From positions 20,526,342 to 20,590,341 of the forward strand of contig OX637335.1 of NCBI GenBank assembly GCA_951799405.1: a DNA stretch of 64,000 nucleotides, in the 5' to 3' direction. Origin of the DNA: Agapetus fuscipes. Its lineage: Eukaryota > Arthropoda > Insecta > Trichoptera > Glossosomatidae. Below are positions 1 to 11,497 of this stretch, one piece after another. The position numbers and the translations under genes were made by a program. Every line of letters starts with the position of its first letter. Positions within the stretch are counted from its first letter, which is position 1. The notes under the pieces are model-generated. The model ran no database searches, had not been told where the DNA came from, and saw only the letters and a program-made list of their open reading frames with translations.

Positions 1-44
1 GTTTGCAATGAGAAAATATGCAGCTCGACGTGTGAACTACGCTC

Positions 45-178
45 AAGTATAAAACGATATTTACGAAGAAATGTATGAAAACATAACGCTCGCTACGCGC
101 GCTGTACTAGATTCGATATATTTTTGGTAAAACGCTATGGTTGATTCAAAACGTAAGGTTGTATACTTGAGTAAAAGG
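45..178. repeat. R2 foldback MITE
   Basis: Ends CTCAAGTATAAAACG (left) and GTATACTTGAG (right, inverted), with a central self-complementary GCTCGCTACGCGCGCTG-like core. R2 elements share AAAATGTATGG...CATACATTT inner arms. Confidence 0.55.
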
Positions 179-649
179 CGATGCCGGATGCGACGAGTGC
201 AAAATTATCCTTCAGAGTATAGTTCTATGCACAGGTTCTATGTATATATAATAGTAGATATTGTTCTATTCTAACCTAAAATTGTAGTACCATATCTGGA
301 GTTATCAATTTTATTTTATTGATGATATTTTTGGGAAGACAGAAGTAGCATGGGGATACCTTCCCCAAAAAAGATGGGTTCAAAATGTAGTGCATTTCAA
401 AGGAAAAAAGAATGAGAGTTTCTCAGTTAGAACAGCTGTTAACGAGCGGCCATCTTTTATCGCTTGTATCAACCGATACGATCGCCAGCTAAGACATGAC
501 TGCTCACACAGACTATGCTGTCTCGATAAAATTGTTAGATCCTATCATACGATACAATGGGGATCCAGCATAGCCGCGTGTAATCAGCTGAAAGACAAAT
601 GTGCTTCATGCAATTAGTATGGGAAAAAAATTACAGCGTTATCAGCTAT

Positions 650-772
650 ACAGACCTTTGGGGACCTGTATTTGGTAAAGGTATATAATATTTAAACGCA
701 GCGAAGATCGAACCCACGACCTTCCATTTACGAGTCCGTAGCGTTACCACTAGACTACGGACCGGTCACGTG
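650..772 (-). mobile_element. SINE S1 head, truncated
   Basis: The minus strand begins GACCGGTCCGTAGTCTAGTG and contains GGTCGTGGGTTCGATCTTCG; the body is missing. Confidence 0.7.
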
Positions 773-790
773 CTCGTATGTACTCGTTCA

Positions 791-2109
791 CATGTAAATA
801 AAGAGGAACATATTATTTTTATGAGTCCGAATAAAATGTCGGGAATGTAGAATGTTAAGCGCATTGTATGCTTATTTGTTTTTATAGTCCCTGAGCAGAC
901 TTTGTACTCTCCTATATCGCGGATTGTATACCATTATATTGCCTTTCTGCATTCGCATACAAAATGTTATTTTTCCCTGTGGACATTTCCCCTACTCCCT
1001 CCCTCCTTGCTTTCTATCTTCATCCCCTCATACATATTTGTATATCTACATCAAAGCACATATTATATAATACAACCCAAGAATAAAATTGTATGAACTT
1101 CTACGGCGCATTGGAAGTCATCGAGTATTCCGAAATAGATAGAAATGTTATATATTTTTTTCTTGGCGAACAAACGTCACACTTGTATGGACTACCGTCT
1201 CTAGTAACCTATATAATCTATGTTGCATTGATGTATTAACATTTCAGACTCAAATTTTCTAAGGTTTGTGCATTAAAGGAGTGAATATTCATTTTGAATT
1301 TTAATATAAAATAACCTTTTTTATCAGTAAGCCTCTGAAGATGACGGTTTAATTCCGATAGCGCTTAGGCAATTTAACTCAACAGTGTTGTATATTTTTA
1401 AATAAAAAAATAAAATTTCATATTAGATGCATGACCACAGACACGTGTAAGTTCGCGCTAAGATACTAAGAAATAAATAAATTAAGAAACTGACGATAGA
1501 GAGGTTTTCGTGTAAATACTCATATTTAGTCGAATAAAACAATGTTTATAATTTTTACAAAAAGTTCATTGAATTATTTTAAAATAATTGCAACAGATAG
1601 GCAGGAATGGCGAAAAAGATTGACGAGCATTGCTACCAGCCAATCTTGTGATCGAGACAGAAAAAGGGAAGATCATTTGATAGGCAAAAGATTAAAATGT
1701 AATGCAAATTCTTAAGAATCGGTATTTGTGAATAGATACATCCATTGTAACTTATTTTTGTTTATCCATATCCACTGTTTCTTCATACATCTTTTATTGA
1801 TATATTCAATGTACTCTTAACTCAAAACTATAAACTTCCTTGTTCTACTTTTCATGTAAATAAAATATGAATCTGTATTTAGTGTTTACATTATTAATGT
1901 AACACGACTCCTACTATTTCAGTTGTTACATTCAACCGGAAGCCATATTTAGAAAACTCATTTCAAACACCCTTTTGTTCGGTTTATTTAGAGTTAACTA
2001 TTTACTGAAAATTGTATCCGCTGTTGGTTGCTAAGTCAACACTCGTTTCATGAGGCATAACCTTCCATACACTCCCTCCCCCCTAGTGGAAATAGCGTCA
2101 ACTGCATAT
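791..2109. other. No gene or clear repeat seen
   Basis: AT-rich non-coding sequence. A short R1-like scrap (GTGTAAGTTCGCGCTAAG) occurs at about 1444. A short ORF at 902-1096 has no recognisable features. Confidence 0.4.
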
Positions 2110-2366
2110 CGTCCCCTCAGTGCTTGTTTGTCTTATGTCCATCAAAAGTAATTTCAATTGAGCAATGTTTGTATATGCACTGGACTAATGTGTCTTATGA
2201 AAACTGAAAACTGTTTTTTTCAGAATGTATAAAACAACTGTCTCATTATCATCTTGTACGTTTTTTTCTTATCTGAAATTGTGTAATATGTGATTCTTAA
2301 GACAATTTCATTTAATGTTTATCTTTGAAGCAAATGGTAGATAAGCAAAACAAGCACTGGGGGACG
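2110..2366. mobile_element. R3 MITE copy
   Basis: Inverted ends CGTCCCCTCAGTGCTTGTTT (2110) and ...AAACAAGCACTGGGGGACG (to 2366). The interior shares GAGCAATGTTTG and AATGTGTCTTATGAAAAC with the copy at 45144. Confidence 0.7.
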
Positions 2367-4796
2367 TTATGTATGTACTCGAGCTGCACAATTTCTTGTG
2401 AGCACTTTTATTATTGGCGCAGAAACCCAGGTGCAGGGAAAAATTCAATTTGCAACGCCTTACACGCTGCAATTGTCCATTCTTAATTAAATATTTTAGA
2501 AATACAGCTGCAATCACACTTTTATGACATTGCACTGTATCCAACTTCCCCTCAAAAAAAATTCTTCTGAAAATCATTAGCAATCGCCTTTTTCAATTTT
2601 TAAATCTGATTTTCTCTCCGAGTTTTAGATTCAAAGGTGTATTCATAATAATTAGGTTACTTTTATTGTCTTATCATTCAGTTTCCCGTGCTCGGTCCAC
2701 CGAATACTTTGTCACCAAGTAGAGAATGTTACTGTTTAAACAAAATGTCATTCATTGAGAAAATTAAGATTTAAAAAAAATCAATTGAGTAGTGCGTACT
2801 TGAAAGTGTAAATCTTCCGGAGATTAAATTAATATTCACCCATATTATGAAAAATCACCATTGATGATTCTGACATAGTGATGTTTCCATATATGTAGGA
2901 TTGGATTCGGTGACTTATCCGTAAATTAAGATTTGAAGTAAATAATTGCGCTTTTCTGATGATAATTACATAGGTACAATCTGATGCTAATAAATTCTAG
3001 CAGTATTTTCACATATTCGTTTTTAGTACTGTAGAACAATATTTATTGTTCCTCCGAGTTTTTACCGAGATCCAATGGTTTTTCTCTTTTATTATTATTT
3101 CTTGTTTACGTTTCATTACTATTTTGTTGTTAAATTCTTCTGAGCACTGCTACCTTTAAGTATATTAAATCTGCATTATTTATAATTTGTCTGTTTAAGT
3201 CTCTTATAAAACATGGTTTGAATACTTCGTGCAAAAATACTCTGGTTCATACCATTCAGCGACGCAACCACATTTTTTTATTTCAGTTTTTATCTCTCTT
3301 CTTCTCTCACAAAAAAAACATAGACCTTAAAGACCATAGACCTTAGAAAGCTTAAAAACAGTTTAAAGTAGATAGAAATTTTGATGTTACTTCTACGTAA
3401 TAAACCAGATTATCCTTGAGTTATTTACCTTCGCAAAGCATTAGAATACCAACTCAAACTATAGCAGCAGTTATTCCACGAAATAATATCCCACATACTG
3501 TTAGATAACTCAAGTTGGGCCTCGTGTAAACCGTGCTAATGTATCAAATCAAAATATATCATGGAACAGGGTACACAGACGCCAACAGCATCGCAGAGTG
3601 ATGTACCCATTGACTTGTGGTATCTTTGGGCTAGAAATTATATGAACGAAAATAGACGATGAAAATGGTAATTAGTAAGAAAGAGAACAAAGAACTTCAC
3701 AGTTTCATTTCCGTGTGTACAAAAAAAAACTCGGGCGAATGTAAAAATATTTCTGAAAAGGTGGCAACATTGCCGCGTGCGTACTATTCCCCGAGCAGTC
3801 TGAACATAGACGTATGCGGTATAAATCTTGTGATCGATAAACTTGACGAATTTTAAAGGAAAAAGGCATTATTTTAAGTGTAGTTGGGTGTCAAAACACA
3901 AAATGGAGAAAGCGAGAAAACATAAAATTTAGCACGTAAAAACATATTTTGTATGACTGCATAACTGCAACGTTTGACAGGACTGAGACAAACGTGGTAG
4001 GTAGTATGTATCAATGCAGTAAGTTAGTTTCTGCTCCTCTATGTTATTACTCGATGGTTGTACCTCAAGGATAAAACGTCACGTTTAAACTCAGTCAAAG
4101 CGTTTACCAAAAATATATTGAAGCAAAAACAGCATCATTAGAGAGAGTTTTAGTTTTCGTTGGTTTTTGGTAAAATGATGTGGTGGAGTTTAAACGTTGA
4201 AGGGTACAGAAATCAAAGCGCTTTCCGTGTTTATCAACAGTTCTTGTGTTGGCAGTGTTGATATTAAATAATGCCCTGTTTGTTCTAGCCCCCAGGTTGC
4301 TGAATCTGGGTTTTGTAGAAGCATTTACGCACATAGAAATCCTTTCTATGTTTTACTAGGAATGAGGAAAACGGACTTTTTAATCTAATCGGGTTAGTCA
4401 AAAATTATGTGCAACTGTTTCATTTTTTTTTCAGATTTTCATATCAAACTATAATAATATTTGAAATATATATGTTTGTGTTTTGTGGTTCACACTGTGA
4501 AAGTCAATTATATTTATTTTTGTAAAAAAAACACACAGGTTCAATTCACTGAATCTTTTATTTTTATTTTATATGCTTAAAAGGTGATATATTTGAAATA
4601 ATTTAAATGAATCCCATATTGATCAGTCTAAATTAAGAGATTAAATTAAGTGTTAAAAAGAATATTCTGGTGAAATCCAGCAAGGTGGCATGTAACAATT
4701 CTCTATGTTTCAAAAAATATTTAAATACTTCAAATAAATTAGGACCAAGATTCCTTGGAAGGACAGATATAAATCAACCTTCGTACTTTTCAAATG
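2367..4796. other. No gene recognised
   Basis: AT-rich. An R2-like scrap is at about 4070-4175. Short ORFs at 3659-3856 and 4104-4334 lack homology, codon structure or splice context that would support them. Confidence 0.4.
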
Positions 4797-5115
4797 TCCG
4801 GTCCGTAGCTCAGTGGTAACACTGCGGACTCTGAATGGGAAGGTTGTGGGTTTGAATCCCGGCGGAGCACAAAAAAATACCATTAATATTTTTAAATTTG
4901 CTCTTCGCTGGGTTGAAAAATTGATAAACCTTTACCAATGACCGGTCACCAAAGGTCCATCCAGCCTTACAGCAACTGGGTCTTGCTTGAGTATTGGCAC
5001 TTTATAGCGACGACCAAGCTCGTACACCTCTGCGGCACTACAACAAGTGTCATAGACCGATAGAGTCTCTAGAATCTAGGGAGTCTCCCGCACAGGATTT
5101 CTTAAAAAAAAAAAA
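4797..5115 (+). mobile_element. tRNA-derived SINE S1, full copy with LINE-like tail
   Basis: The head has an A-box-like TAGCTCAGTGGTAACAC and a B-box-like GGTTTGAATCCC but no closed acceptor stem, so it is not a tRNA gene. The body includes GACCGGTCACCAAAGGTCCA. The 3' tail (CTCTGCGGCACTACAACAAG, then TCTAGGGAGTCTC and poly-A) matches the tail of the LINE fragment at 54820-55125. Confidence 0.8.
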
Positions 5116-5639
5116 TGTTAAAACTGTCGGAACCATTGTCGGAACCGAAAGTGAGAAAATAAATGAACCGCAGCTTTGATTACATAGAACCCGCTAAAGA
5201 CATAACACTATTATTAAGTCAAGTCATAAGTGTGCAAGCGAACGGTTTGAAACGAATCAAAAGATTGGCGACGTCTGTTGTGTGCCTTGCTCCTGGAGCA
5301 TTTAAAAGCGAACAGTGATGAAAATTGGAGCAGTTTACCGCGGCTTGAATGGACACAGAAGTTGGCAGCCGAGCCGGGAATTCCCAGACCAACAATGGCT
5401 GCCAAAGTTGCCAACGGCAGACACAAAACGCCAAGTGTATACCTATACATTTAAATTCACTATAGCAACGCAACTGCACTTCACAAAAAAATGCATTTAA
5501 ACCTAAGCAGTGCCTCTAGTGATCGTTTTAGTTTTACTAAATTTCTGGTTTATACTTTGGGGACTGGCAACGACTGCTAGCAACACTGCATTCAAATCTT
5601 TCCCATTATCGTCGCCAAGTGAAGAGAGAGACTGTACTT

Positions 5640-5770
5640 CAAGTATAAAACAATACTATTAAACGTAATCATAGCGAATATACTAATAATAAATAGAAAC
5701 TTAAACGCTCGGTACAGGCGCTGTTTAATATTCCATACATTTTTTTTTACTTTGGCTAAACTGTTGCCTT
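5640..5770. repeat. R2 foldback MITE fragment beside the gypsy insertion
   Basis: CTTCAAGTATAAAAC start, central AAACGCTCGGTACAGGCGCTGTTT and a CATACATTTTTT arm. The gypsy element inserted about 45 bp further on. Confidence 0.5.
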
Positions 5771-5814
5771 CATAAGTTAATAACCGCAAAGAAATGCTCA
5801 GTTCAACTTGGATT

Positions 5815-6304
5815 TGTAAGGGGTGATGTCGGTAGCGAGTTCTACTGAAGGTAGCTAGCATCCAACACCACTCCTTGGTTGTTGTGGAGGTAAATAAAAA
5901 CACTTGACGTACAAACTTGATTTTTAATATTTAGCAGAGATTACACAGTATTGTATTATAAAATATTATTGAGAATATATTATAATAGAGTTGAATATTA
6001 TTAAGAATATTATAACTGATTGGATTCGAGCGTGGAGAATGTGACAACGACGGGGATGCGTCTTAACGAGTTGACAGTCGATCGCGGAGTGCAGTGCGTG
6101 TCGGGCGGTGATCATTCCCAAGATGGCGACAGCGAGTGGTCTTTCTTCGTGACCATATATGGTAATGAATTGCACTCTCTGTGACCATATATGGTAATGA
6201 ATTTCACCGTCCAACGATGATGACGTCACATTGTATGTGACGCATGGACTGCAACTGTAATCAGACTACATAGAACGAAATGTGTTGTAAGTATGTTCAC
6301 CACA
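5815..6304 (-). repeat. 3' LTR of the gypsy element
   Basis: 490 bp, partner of 11498-11987. Contains two CCATATATGG boxes (6153-6162 and 6185-6194) inside a repeated ~22-bp module and a palindromic TGACGTCA at 6221-6228, all near the start of U3 as read on the minus strand. Confidence 0.95.
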
Positions 6305-6318
6305 GGTACCCCCTTCCC
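6305..6318 (-). promoter_or_regulatory. Polypurine tract next to the 3' LTR
   Basis: On the minus strand GGGAAGGGGGTACC directly precedes the 3' LTR, the position of the plus-strand DNA primer. Confidence 0.75.
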
Positions 6319-6370
6319 AGCGATTCAGATCGCGATAAAGGTAGAGATACATAGATGGGAATTTGTCTCG

Positions 6371-6664
6371 TCAGCAGTATGCGTCTGGTTGGATGATCAG
6401 ACTTCTGCCAAATTCTCGTAGTCCATGGGTCGTGAAGATGGTGAGGAGGATAACCACAATGATGAAAATGGTTATTGTGATTGTCTCCGAGTCGTTGTCC
6501 TTCCTCTTAGCTGGCCTGCTTGTCCCGATCCTCATTGACGGATCTTCGGTAGAGGCTGCTGGGTTTTCTCCAGGATCCGGAGCTGTGTCAGGACATCGTT
6601 TTTCACTTGTCTCCGGCATTTCCTCCACACTAGGTAAACGCCAATGCTGAAGCACAAAATACAT
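6371..6664 (-). CDS. Second small membrane ORF, overlapping
   Basis: 97 codons, -1 relative to the preceding small ORF. The N-terminal half is acidic and Pro-rich; a hydrophobic stretch ITITIFIIVVILLTIF follows near residues 62-77. Not recognised. It could be a separate accessory protein, the product of a second -1 shift, or a chance frame. An antisense ORF over the same DNA is judged a shadow. Confidence 0.4.
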   Translation of the reverse strand: MYFVLQHWRLPSVEEMPETSEKRCPDTAPDPGENPAASTEDPSMRIGTSRPAKRKDNDSETITITIFIIVVILLTIFTTHGLREFGRSLIIQPDAYC

Positions 6665-6822
6665 ATTATGATTAATATTGAAAGGGTTAAACGATGCGTT
6701 GTCCTGTGAGCGCTGGTTTCTGCGGCTCCGGCTGCGGTCTGTGCGATGACTAGCTCTTCTTTGCTGGATGTTGATCCCATGTTGGTTTGTTGAAGACTGC
6801 TAGTGAACTGACACATTGACAA
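6532..6822 (-). CDS. Small single-span membrane ORF of the gypsy element
   Basis: 96 codons between pol and the 3' LTR. An internal Met at residue 15 begins MGSTSSKEE, a good N-myristoylation consensus (Gly2, Ser6, Lys7). A hydrophobic segment LSILIIICILCFSIGVYLVW is followed by the basic cluster RKCRRQVK. It has no signal peptide and is too small for a classical gypsy Env. Function unknown; it may be an accessory or envelope-like protein. It overlaps the next ORF by 133 nt in a different frame. Confidence 0.6.
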   Translation of the reverse strand: MSMCQFTSSLQQTNMGSTSSKEELVIAQTAAGAAETSAHRTTHRLTLSILIIICILCFSIGVYLVWRKCRRQVKNDVLTQLRILEKTQQPLPKIRQ

Positions 6823-7044
6823 TTATTTGAGTCATTATGTGATGCGTCACTATGATCAGTTTGCGATATTTTGGATTGTGCAATTGAGTTGGCTGATGAG
6901 TGTTTCATTTAAGCTGATGTTGCATGTTGCGAAAATATCGACTTTGGACTCTTGGTGAGTGACCTGATGTTGTCTTTGTATTTTGTGCCTTTTGCAGGGG
7001 TTGTCAACAGTAATAAAATGATGAAATATGTATGTATGCGTTGT

Positions 7045-10000
7045 TTACACATCAAGCCTGTCAGGAAATTTTACTCTTCTTCCAGATTTTGTGGTTATGA
7101 TTTTCTTGGAGGTTTGTTCTGGAAGGTTGGCTGGTTTTTCCGTGCTGGGGCTTGTTGGTGTTGTGATTACTCGTGCTTCCTCGCCCGTTGTGATGTAGGC
7201 GGGTTTGAGTCTATCAACAGTGACTGTAATATCTTTGCCGTTTTTCCGTATGACGAAAGTTCTGTTGTTGCGCTTAATCACTTCATAAGGTCCTTCATAA
7301 GGCGATTGTAGGGGCTTTTTTACAGTGTCGTCACGTAAGAAAACATGTGTGGTTGTAGTAAGATTTTTGAAAATGAAACTCTTCTTTTCCCCGTGGTGCG
7401 TTCCGGGTACTGGGCGTACGTTTTCAAAGTGCTGTCGCAGGATGTGTGCGAAACCGTGAGCATTTTCTTGTTGTTTGCTGTCAGAGCCAAGGAAGTCGCC
7501 GGGTAGGCGTAGAGGTGTGCCATACACAAGTTCTGCTGGCGTTGCTTGTAGATCTTCTCTCCATGCTGCTCGAATACCCATGAGCACTGTTGGGAGTGTC
7601 TGTGTCCATCGCTCATTTTCATGACATTTTATTGCTGCCTTGAGTTGTCGATGAAGACGCTCTACCATGCCATTTGCTGCTGGATGGTAGGCGGTTGTGT
7701 GAATTCGAGTTGTACCAGTCAGGTTATTCAGTTGCCTGAACAGGTTTGATTCGAATTGCTTTCCTTGGTCTGTGGTGATTCTACGAGGGGCTCCAAATCT
7801 TGTGATCCAGCCATCGTAGAATACTCGTGCTACGGTATTAGCTTCTTGGTCTTCGATAGGAAATGCTTCTGGCCATCTGGTGAACCGATCCACGCATGTC
7901 AGACAGTACCTATTTCCTTCGGACATAGGTAGAATGATGATGTCTATGTGGACATGCTCGAATCTGGCAGATGGTGGCAGAAATGTTCCTAATGGTGCTG
8001 AAACGTGTCGAGTTACTTTGTTTTTCTGGCATTGAATACAGTTTAGGGTCCAGTTCTTGCAATCTTTCTTGATAGACGGCCAAACGTATCGTTCCGTGAT
8101 AAGCTTGGTTGTCGCTCTGATTCCTGGATGTGATAGCCTGTGGATGGAGTTGAATACTGCGCGTCTGTGCTTTGTGGTGACAAACGGTCTTGCGTTTGGT
8201 GTTGAGATGTCACAGAAAACGGTTACTTCAGTATTCGGAATCTGAATCTTCTTAAGTTTTAATACAGATTCTTCCTGTAAGAATGTTTGCATTTCCGGAT
8301 CGCTTTCTTGATCCTTAGCTAGTGCGTTGAAATCTACTGTAGTAGTGTCGATGGCTTCAATCCTGGATAGTGCGTCAGCGACGATGTTGTCTTTTCCGGA
8401 TACATGTCGTATGTCCGTTGAAAACTGACCTATATAATCGAGATGTCTAAATTGTCGTGGTGTACATTTTTCCGCTTTTTGTTTGAAAGCGAATGTGATC
8501 GGCTTATGATCAGTGAATATGATAAAATTTCGCGCTTCTACCATATATTTGAAGTACTTAAGTAAGTACTTGATCGCTAGGTATATAGCTAGCAATTCTC
8601 GATCATATGCTCCGTACTTGCGTTCAGCGGCGCTCAACTTTTTTGAAAAGAACGCCAGTGGTTCCCATTTTCCATTTACGAGTTGTTGGAGTGCTGCACC
8701 TACTGCTGTGTCGGAGGCGTCACTGATGATGGCTAGTTGAGTATCATCGCTTCTAGGATGAGATATCAACGTAGCGTCGGCCAGGCTCTCCTTGCAGGCG
8801 TCAAAGGCGACGATAGCTTCTGAAGTCCAGATAATCGGTTGTTTTCCTTTGGCGTTGTTCGTCAGTAGGGCATTTAATGGTGCTTGGATCTGCGCGGCTT
8901 TAGGTATGAATCTTCTGTAGAAGTTGATTATACCCAGAAATCTGCGTAGATCTTTGATTGTTGTGGGGCGAGTGTATTTCTTGATGGCTTCGACTTTGTC
9001 AGGTAGTGGACGCGTGCCTTCACCGGTGACAAGATAACCTAGAAATTTTACTTCCTTTTGACCAAAGAAACATTTTCGGGAGTTGACTACGATTCCGTAG
9101 TCTTGAAGTTTCTTGAACAAAATTTTGAGATGCTGTAGGTGCTCTTCTTCTGAAGTTGATGCGACGAGTATGTCATCAATATATGCGTAGCAGAAGTCAA
9201 GTCCTAGTAGGATTTCGTCAATGAAACGTTGAAAAGTTTGAGCGGCGTTTCGAAGACCGAACGACATGAATTTAAATTCATATAGTCCGAACGGCGTTGT
9301 GATGGCTGTCTTCGGGATGTCATCTTCAACGACTGGAATTTGGTTGTAGGCTCGAACAAGATCGATGGTTGAGAAAATTGTTCGTCCTTGCAGAGCTTGA
9401 GCAAAATCTTGAATGTGTCGAACTGGATACCGATCAGGTACTGTCCTAGCATTTAAACCTCGATAATCGCCACAAGGTCGCCATTGCTCGTCAGATTTCG
9501 GGACGAGATGAAGAGGTGATGACCAGCAACTCTCCGATGGTTGGATGATCCCTAGTTGTGCCATCTTCTGAAATTCCTTTTTAGCTATCAAAAGTTTGTC
9601 AGGTGCAAGTCGTCTTGGTCTTGCAGAAACTGGTGGTCCGGGGGTTGTTTTGATGTGATGTCGTGTGCCGTGGCAAACTTCTCTCGATGTACCATCTGGA
9701 CGTGTGAGGTCAGGGAACTGCTGAAGAAGTGCATGGAATGGTGACTTACCAGCAACAGTTTTGACGGTCTCAACATGCACGTTGCTGCGATGTCCAGAAG
9801 TAGTGAGCTGCGTAGTTCGGTCGAGAAGTTTTCCGTGTTTGACGTCTACCAGTAAACCGAAGTGGCCTAGGAAGTCCACTCCGATGATAGGTTTGGTTAC
9901 ATCCGCGATCACGAATTTCCATGTGAAATCCCGTCTCAATCCCAGATTTAGCGTCAGTGTGACGGTACCATACGTGGCTATGGTTGTCCCATTTGCTGCT

Positions 10001-10185
10001 GACAGTTCATATGAAGACTTGGCTGGGCGTCCTTGGATTTTTAGCCGGGGGTAGACACACAGGTCCGCTCCCGTGTCTATGAGAAATTTCGTTTTAGTTG
10101 AGTGATCGGTGATGAAAAGACGGCTTGACATCGGGCATGCTTCGCTGGCCGCATCTAGCGAGTGCCCATGTCGTTTCCCTGGTAG
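7045..10185 (-). CDS. pol: Pol of the gypsy element (PR-RT-RH-IN)
   Basis: Open from 10185 in the -1 frame relative to gag; the first ATG is 10131, giving 1028 codons. Domains in order: retropepsin (FLIDTGAD, Asp at residue 19 from the ATG), reverse transcriptase (YIDD at about 316-319), RNase H (FTDHKPITF), integrase with an HHCC finger (HRLSHPG, then CIQCQKNK) and a DDE core ([30 protein letters not shown]), and a C-terminal GPY/F-type module (SPYEGPYEV). No stops or frameshifts were seen. It is probably made only as a Gag-Pol fusion by ribosomal slippage. Plus-strand ORFs across this interval are antisense shadows. Confidence 0.95.
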   Translation of the reverse strand, partial: LPGKRHGHSLDAASEACPMSSRLFITDHSTKTKFLIDTGADLCVYPRLKIQGRPAKSSYELSAANGTTIATYGTVTLTLNLGLRRDFTWKFVIADVTKPIIGVDFLGHFGLLVDVKHGKLLDRTTQLTTSGHRSNVHVETVKTVAGKSPFHALLQQFPDLTRPDGTSREVCHGTRHHIKTTPGPPVSARPRRLAPDKLLIAKKEFQKMAQLGIIQPSESCWSSPLHLVPKSDEQWRPCGDYRGLNARTVPDRYPVRHIQDFAQALQGRTIFSTIDLVRAYNQIPVVEDDIPKTAITTPFGLYEFKFMSFGLRNAAQTFQRFIDEILLGLDFCYAYIDDILVASTSEEEHLQHLKILFKKLQDYGIVVNSRKCFFGQKEVKFLGYLVTGEGTRPLPDKVEAIKKYTRPTTIKDLRRFLGIINFYRRFIPKAAQIQAPLNALLTNNAKGKQPIIWTSEAIVAFDACKESLADATLISHPRSDDTQLAIISDASDTAVGAALQQLVNGKWEPLAFFSKKLSAAERKYGAYDRELLAIYLAIKYLLKYFKYMVEARNFIIFTDHKPITFAFKQKAEKCTPRQFRHLDYIGQFSTDIRHVSGKDNIVADALSRIEAIDTTTVDFNALAKDQESDPEMQTFLQEESVLKLKKIQIPNTEVTVFCDISTPNARPFVTTKHRRAVFNSIHRLSHPGIRATTKLITERYVWPSIKKDCKNWTLNCIQCQKNKVTRHVSAPLGTFLPPSARFEHVHIDIIILPMSEGNRYCLTCVDRFTRWPEAFPIEDQEANTVARVFYDGWITRFGAPRRITTDQGKQFESNLFRQLNNLTGTTRIHTTAYHPAANGMVERLHRQLKAAIKCHENERWTQTLPTVLMGIRAAWREDLQATPAELVYGTPLRLPGDFLGSDSKQQENAHGFAHILRQHFENVRPVPGTHHGEKKSFIFKNLTTTTHVFLRDDTVKKPLQSPYEGPYEVIKRNNRTFVIRKNGKDITVTVDRLKPAYITTGEEARVITTPTSPSTEKPANLPEQTSKKIITTKSGRRVKFPDRLDV
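10127..10179 (-). promoter_or_regulatory. -1 ribosomal frameshift signal (slippery heptamer plus hairpin)
   Basis: The minus strand has GGGAAAC at 10179-10173, phased G GGA AAC in the gag frame, an exact X XXY YYZ heptamer. Directly downstream is a hairpin: 10172-10163 pairs with 10137-10127 (one bulged base), and 10161-10157 pairs with 10146-10142. If the lowest five pairs open, the spacer is 5 nt. Gag stops at 10155, inside the hairpin; pol continues in -1. Confidence 0.85.
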
Positions 10186-11093
10186 CTACAGGGTTGTCTG
10201 CATTTCTTAGCCCTTGAGCCAAATTTGGCGTGATACCAACAGGAACCGGATGGACCGTAGCCAGAGTTTTGGGGGCGTCCCGACGATCTGCTCCTGGATC
10301 TTCCCCGAGGAAATCTTGCAGTAGCTGTTGCTGGTCTTGAAACATGCTTGCCTGAAAACTCCCTGCGGATCTCAGCAATCTCCGCACGGAGAGCTGTCTC
10401 CATGTTTTTTATGACAGCAGTTAAGGAGGTCTCCACGGATGTTTCGTGAATGGACGGCGTGTTAGCGGTGGAGTCAGACATGGCGTCTGCTAGGTCGGCA
10501 ACCCTGTCGAGCTCTACGCCCTTCTGCGTAGCCAGCACGACCTGCATAGACTGCGGCAAGCGACTCATCCAGAGCGTCCTCAGGACTTCGTCTCCCACTG
10601 CAGTCCCCGCAAGCATCCTCAGGTGTCTGAGAAATTGCGAAGGTTTCCGATCTCCTACCTCTTCGTGTTCCAACAGCCGTCGCGTCTTCTGTTCTTGAGT
10701 CGAACTAAGTCGTTTTGTCAGCTCCCTCTTCAGCAACTGATAGGCTCCTTTCTCCGGCGGATTAAGAATTATGTCTCTCACCTCGGTGGCGTATTTGGGA
10801 TCCAGGGCGCTCAGTATATAGCCGAATTTTGTTTGTTCAGCTGTCACTCCAGCTGCTTCAAAGCTCCGTTCTGCCATGCAGAACCACATCTCGGGGTCCT
10901 GAGGGCAGAAGGTTGGCACTCGGACAGCGACCCTGTCGATCGATGTCCTCTGCAGCTGGTTGTTTACAGGCGGACGTGTGACTGTAGGTGCAGGCGCATG
11001 TGCAGGTGCAGGTGCGGGTGCGGCTGAGGGTGCAAAGTCTTGGTACTCATCTTCTTCGAGCACCTCACTGTCAGGCGTGCCGTGGCGTTGCAT
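10155..11093 (-). CDS. gag: Gag of the gypsy element
   Basis: 312 codons from ATG at 11093. A Pro/Ala-rich N-terminus precedes a capsid-like region ([19 protein letters not shown], then [20 protein letters not shown]). The C-terminus is Arg/Ser-rich and ends with a [18 protein letters not shown] finger, the His-containing variant common in arthropod gypsy Gag, in place of a standard CCHC knuckle. Its stop lies inside the pol frame, 22 nt past a slippery heptamer. Confidence 0.92.
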   Translation of the reverse strand: MQRHGTPDSEVLEEDEYQDFAPSAAPAPAPAHAPAPTVTRPPVNNQLQRTSIDRVAVRVPTFCPQDPEMWFCMAERSFEAAGVTAEQTKFGYILSALDPKYATEVRDIILNPPEKGAYQLLKRELTKRLSSTQEQKTRRLLEHEEVGDRKPSQFLRHLRMLAGTAVGDEVLRTLWMSRLPQSMQVVLATQKGVELDRVADLADAMSDSTANTPSIHETSVETSLTAVIKNMETALRAEIAEIRREFSGKHVSRPATATARFPRGRSRSRSSGRPQNSGYGPSGSCWYHAKFGSRAKKCRQPCSYQGNDMGTR

Positions 11094-11476
11094 TGTGTTT
11101 GTAGGTCACGGGATGTGTGTTGCGCGACGTGTGTATGCCTCAGCTGGTTCTTACGATAAGAAATCAGCTGATTTTTGCAACGGGCGTGTCGTATTGCAAA
11201 CGACGCGATAAGCGACTGATGACGCGTCGCTGTGCGATAACGGTTCGCTGACGTCACGCGCGCGGTGAGGAACAGAGGCGGTTTGCAGTCGCGCGGGGGA
11301 AAGTACACCGATGCAAGCGGATGACGCGGTGCACTGAGGAATGCGCGACAAGACAAATAACGCTGACTGTTTCTGTACCTTTACCGTCGTTGGCACTGAT
11401 TGAATGACTCGCGATTCACTCTTTGTCACACTCCACACTCGATCACTGTTCAAGTTTGGGGTTCTATTCACCTTCC

Positions 11477-11496
11477 AAATCACGTCGGGGTCACCA
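11477..11496 (-). promoter_or_regulatory. Primer-binding site, tRNA-Trp
   Basis: One base from the 5' LTR edge. The plus strand reads AAATCACGTCGGGGTCACCA, which agrees with the 3' end plus CCA of insect tRNA-Trp as I recall it; the genomic RNA would pair with that tRNA over 20 nt. Confidence 0.85.
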
Positions 11497-11497
11497 C

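Noticed and set aside
6952..11211. Several plus-strand ORFs of 60-134 codons across the gypsy element
   Set aside because: They are antisense shadows of gag and pol with no domains.
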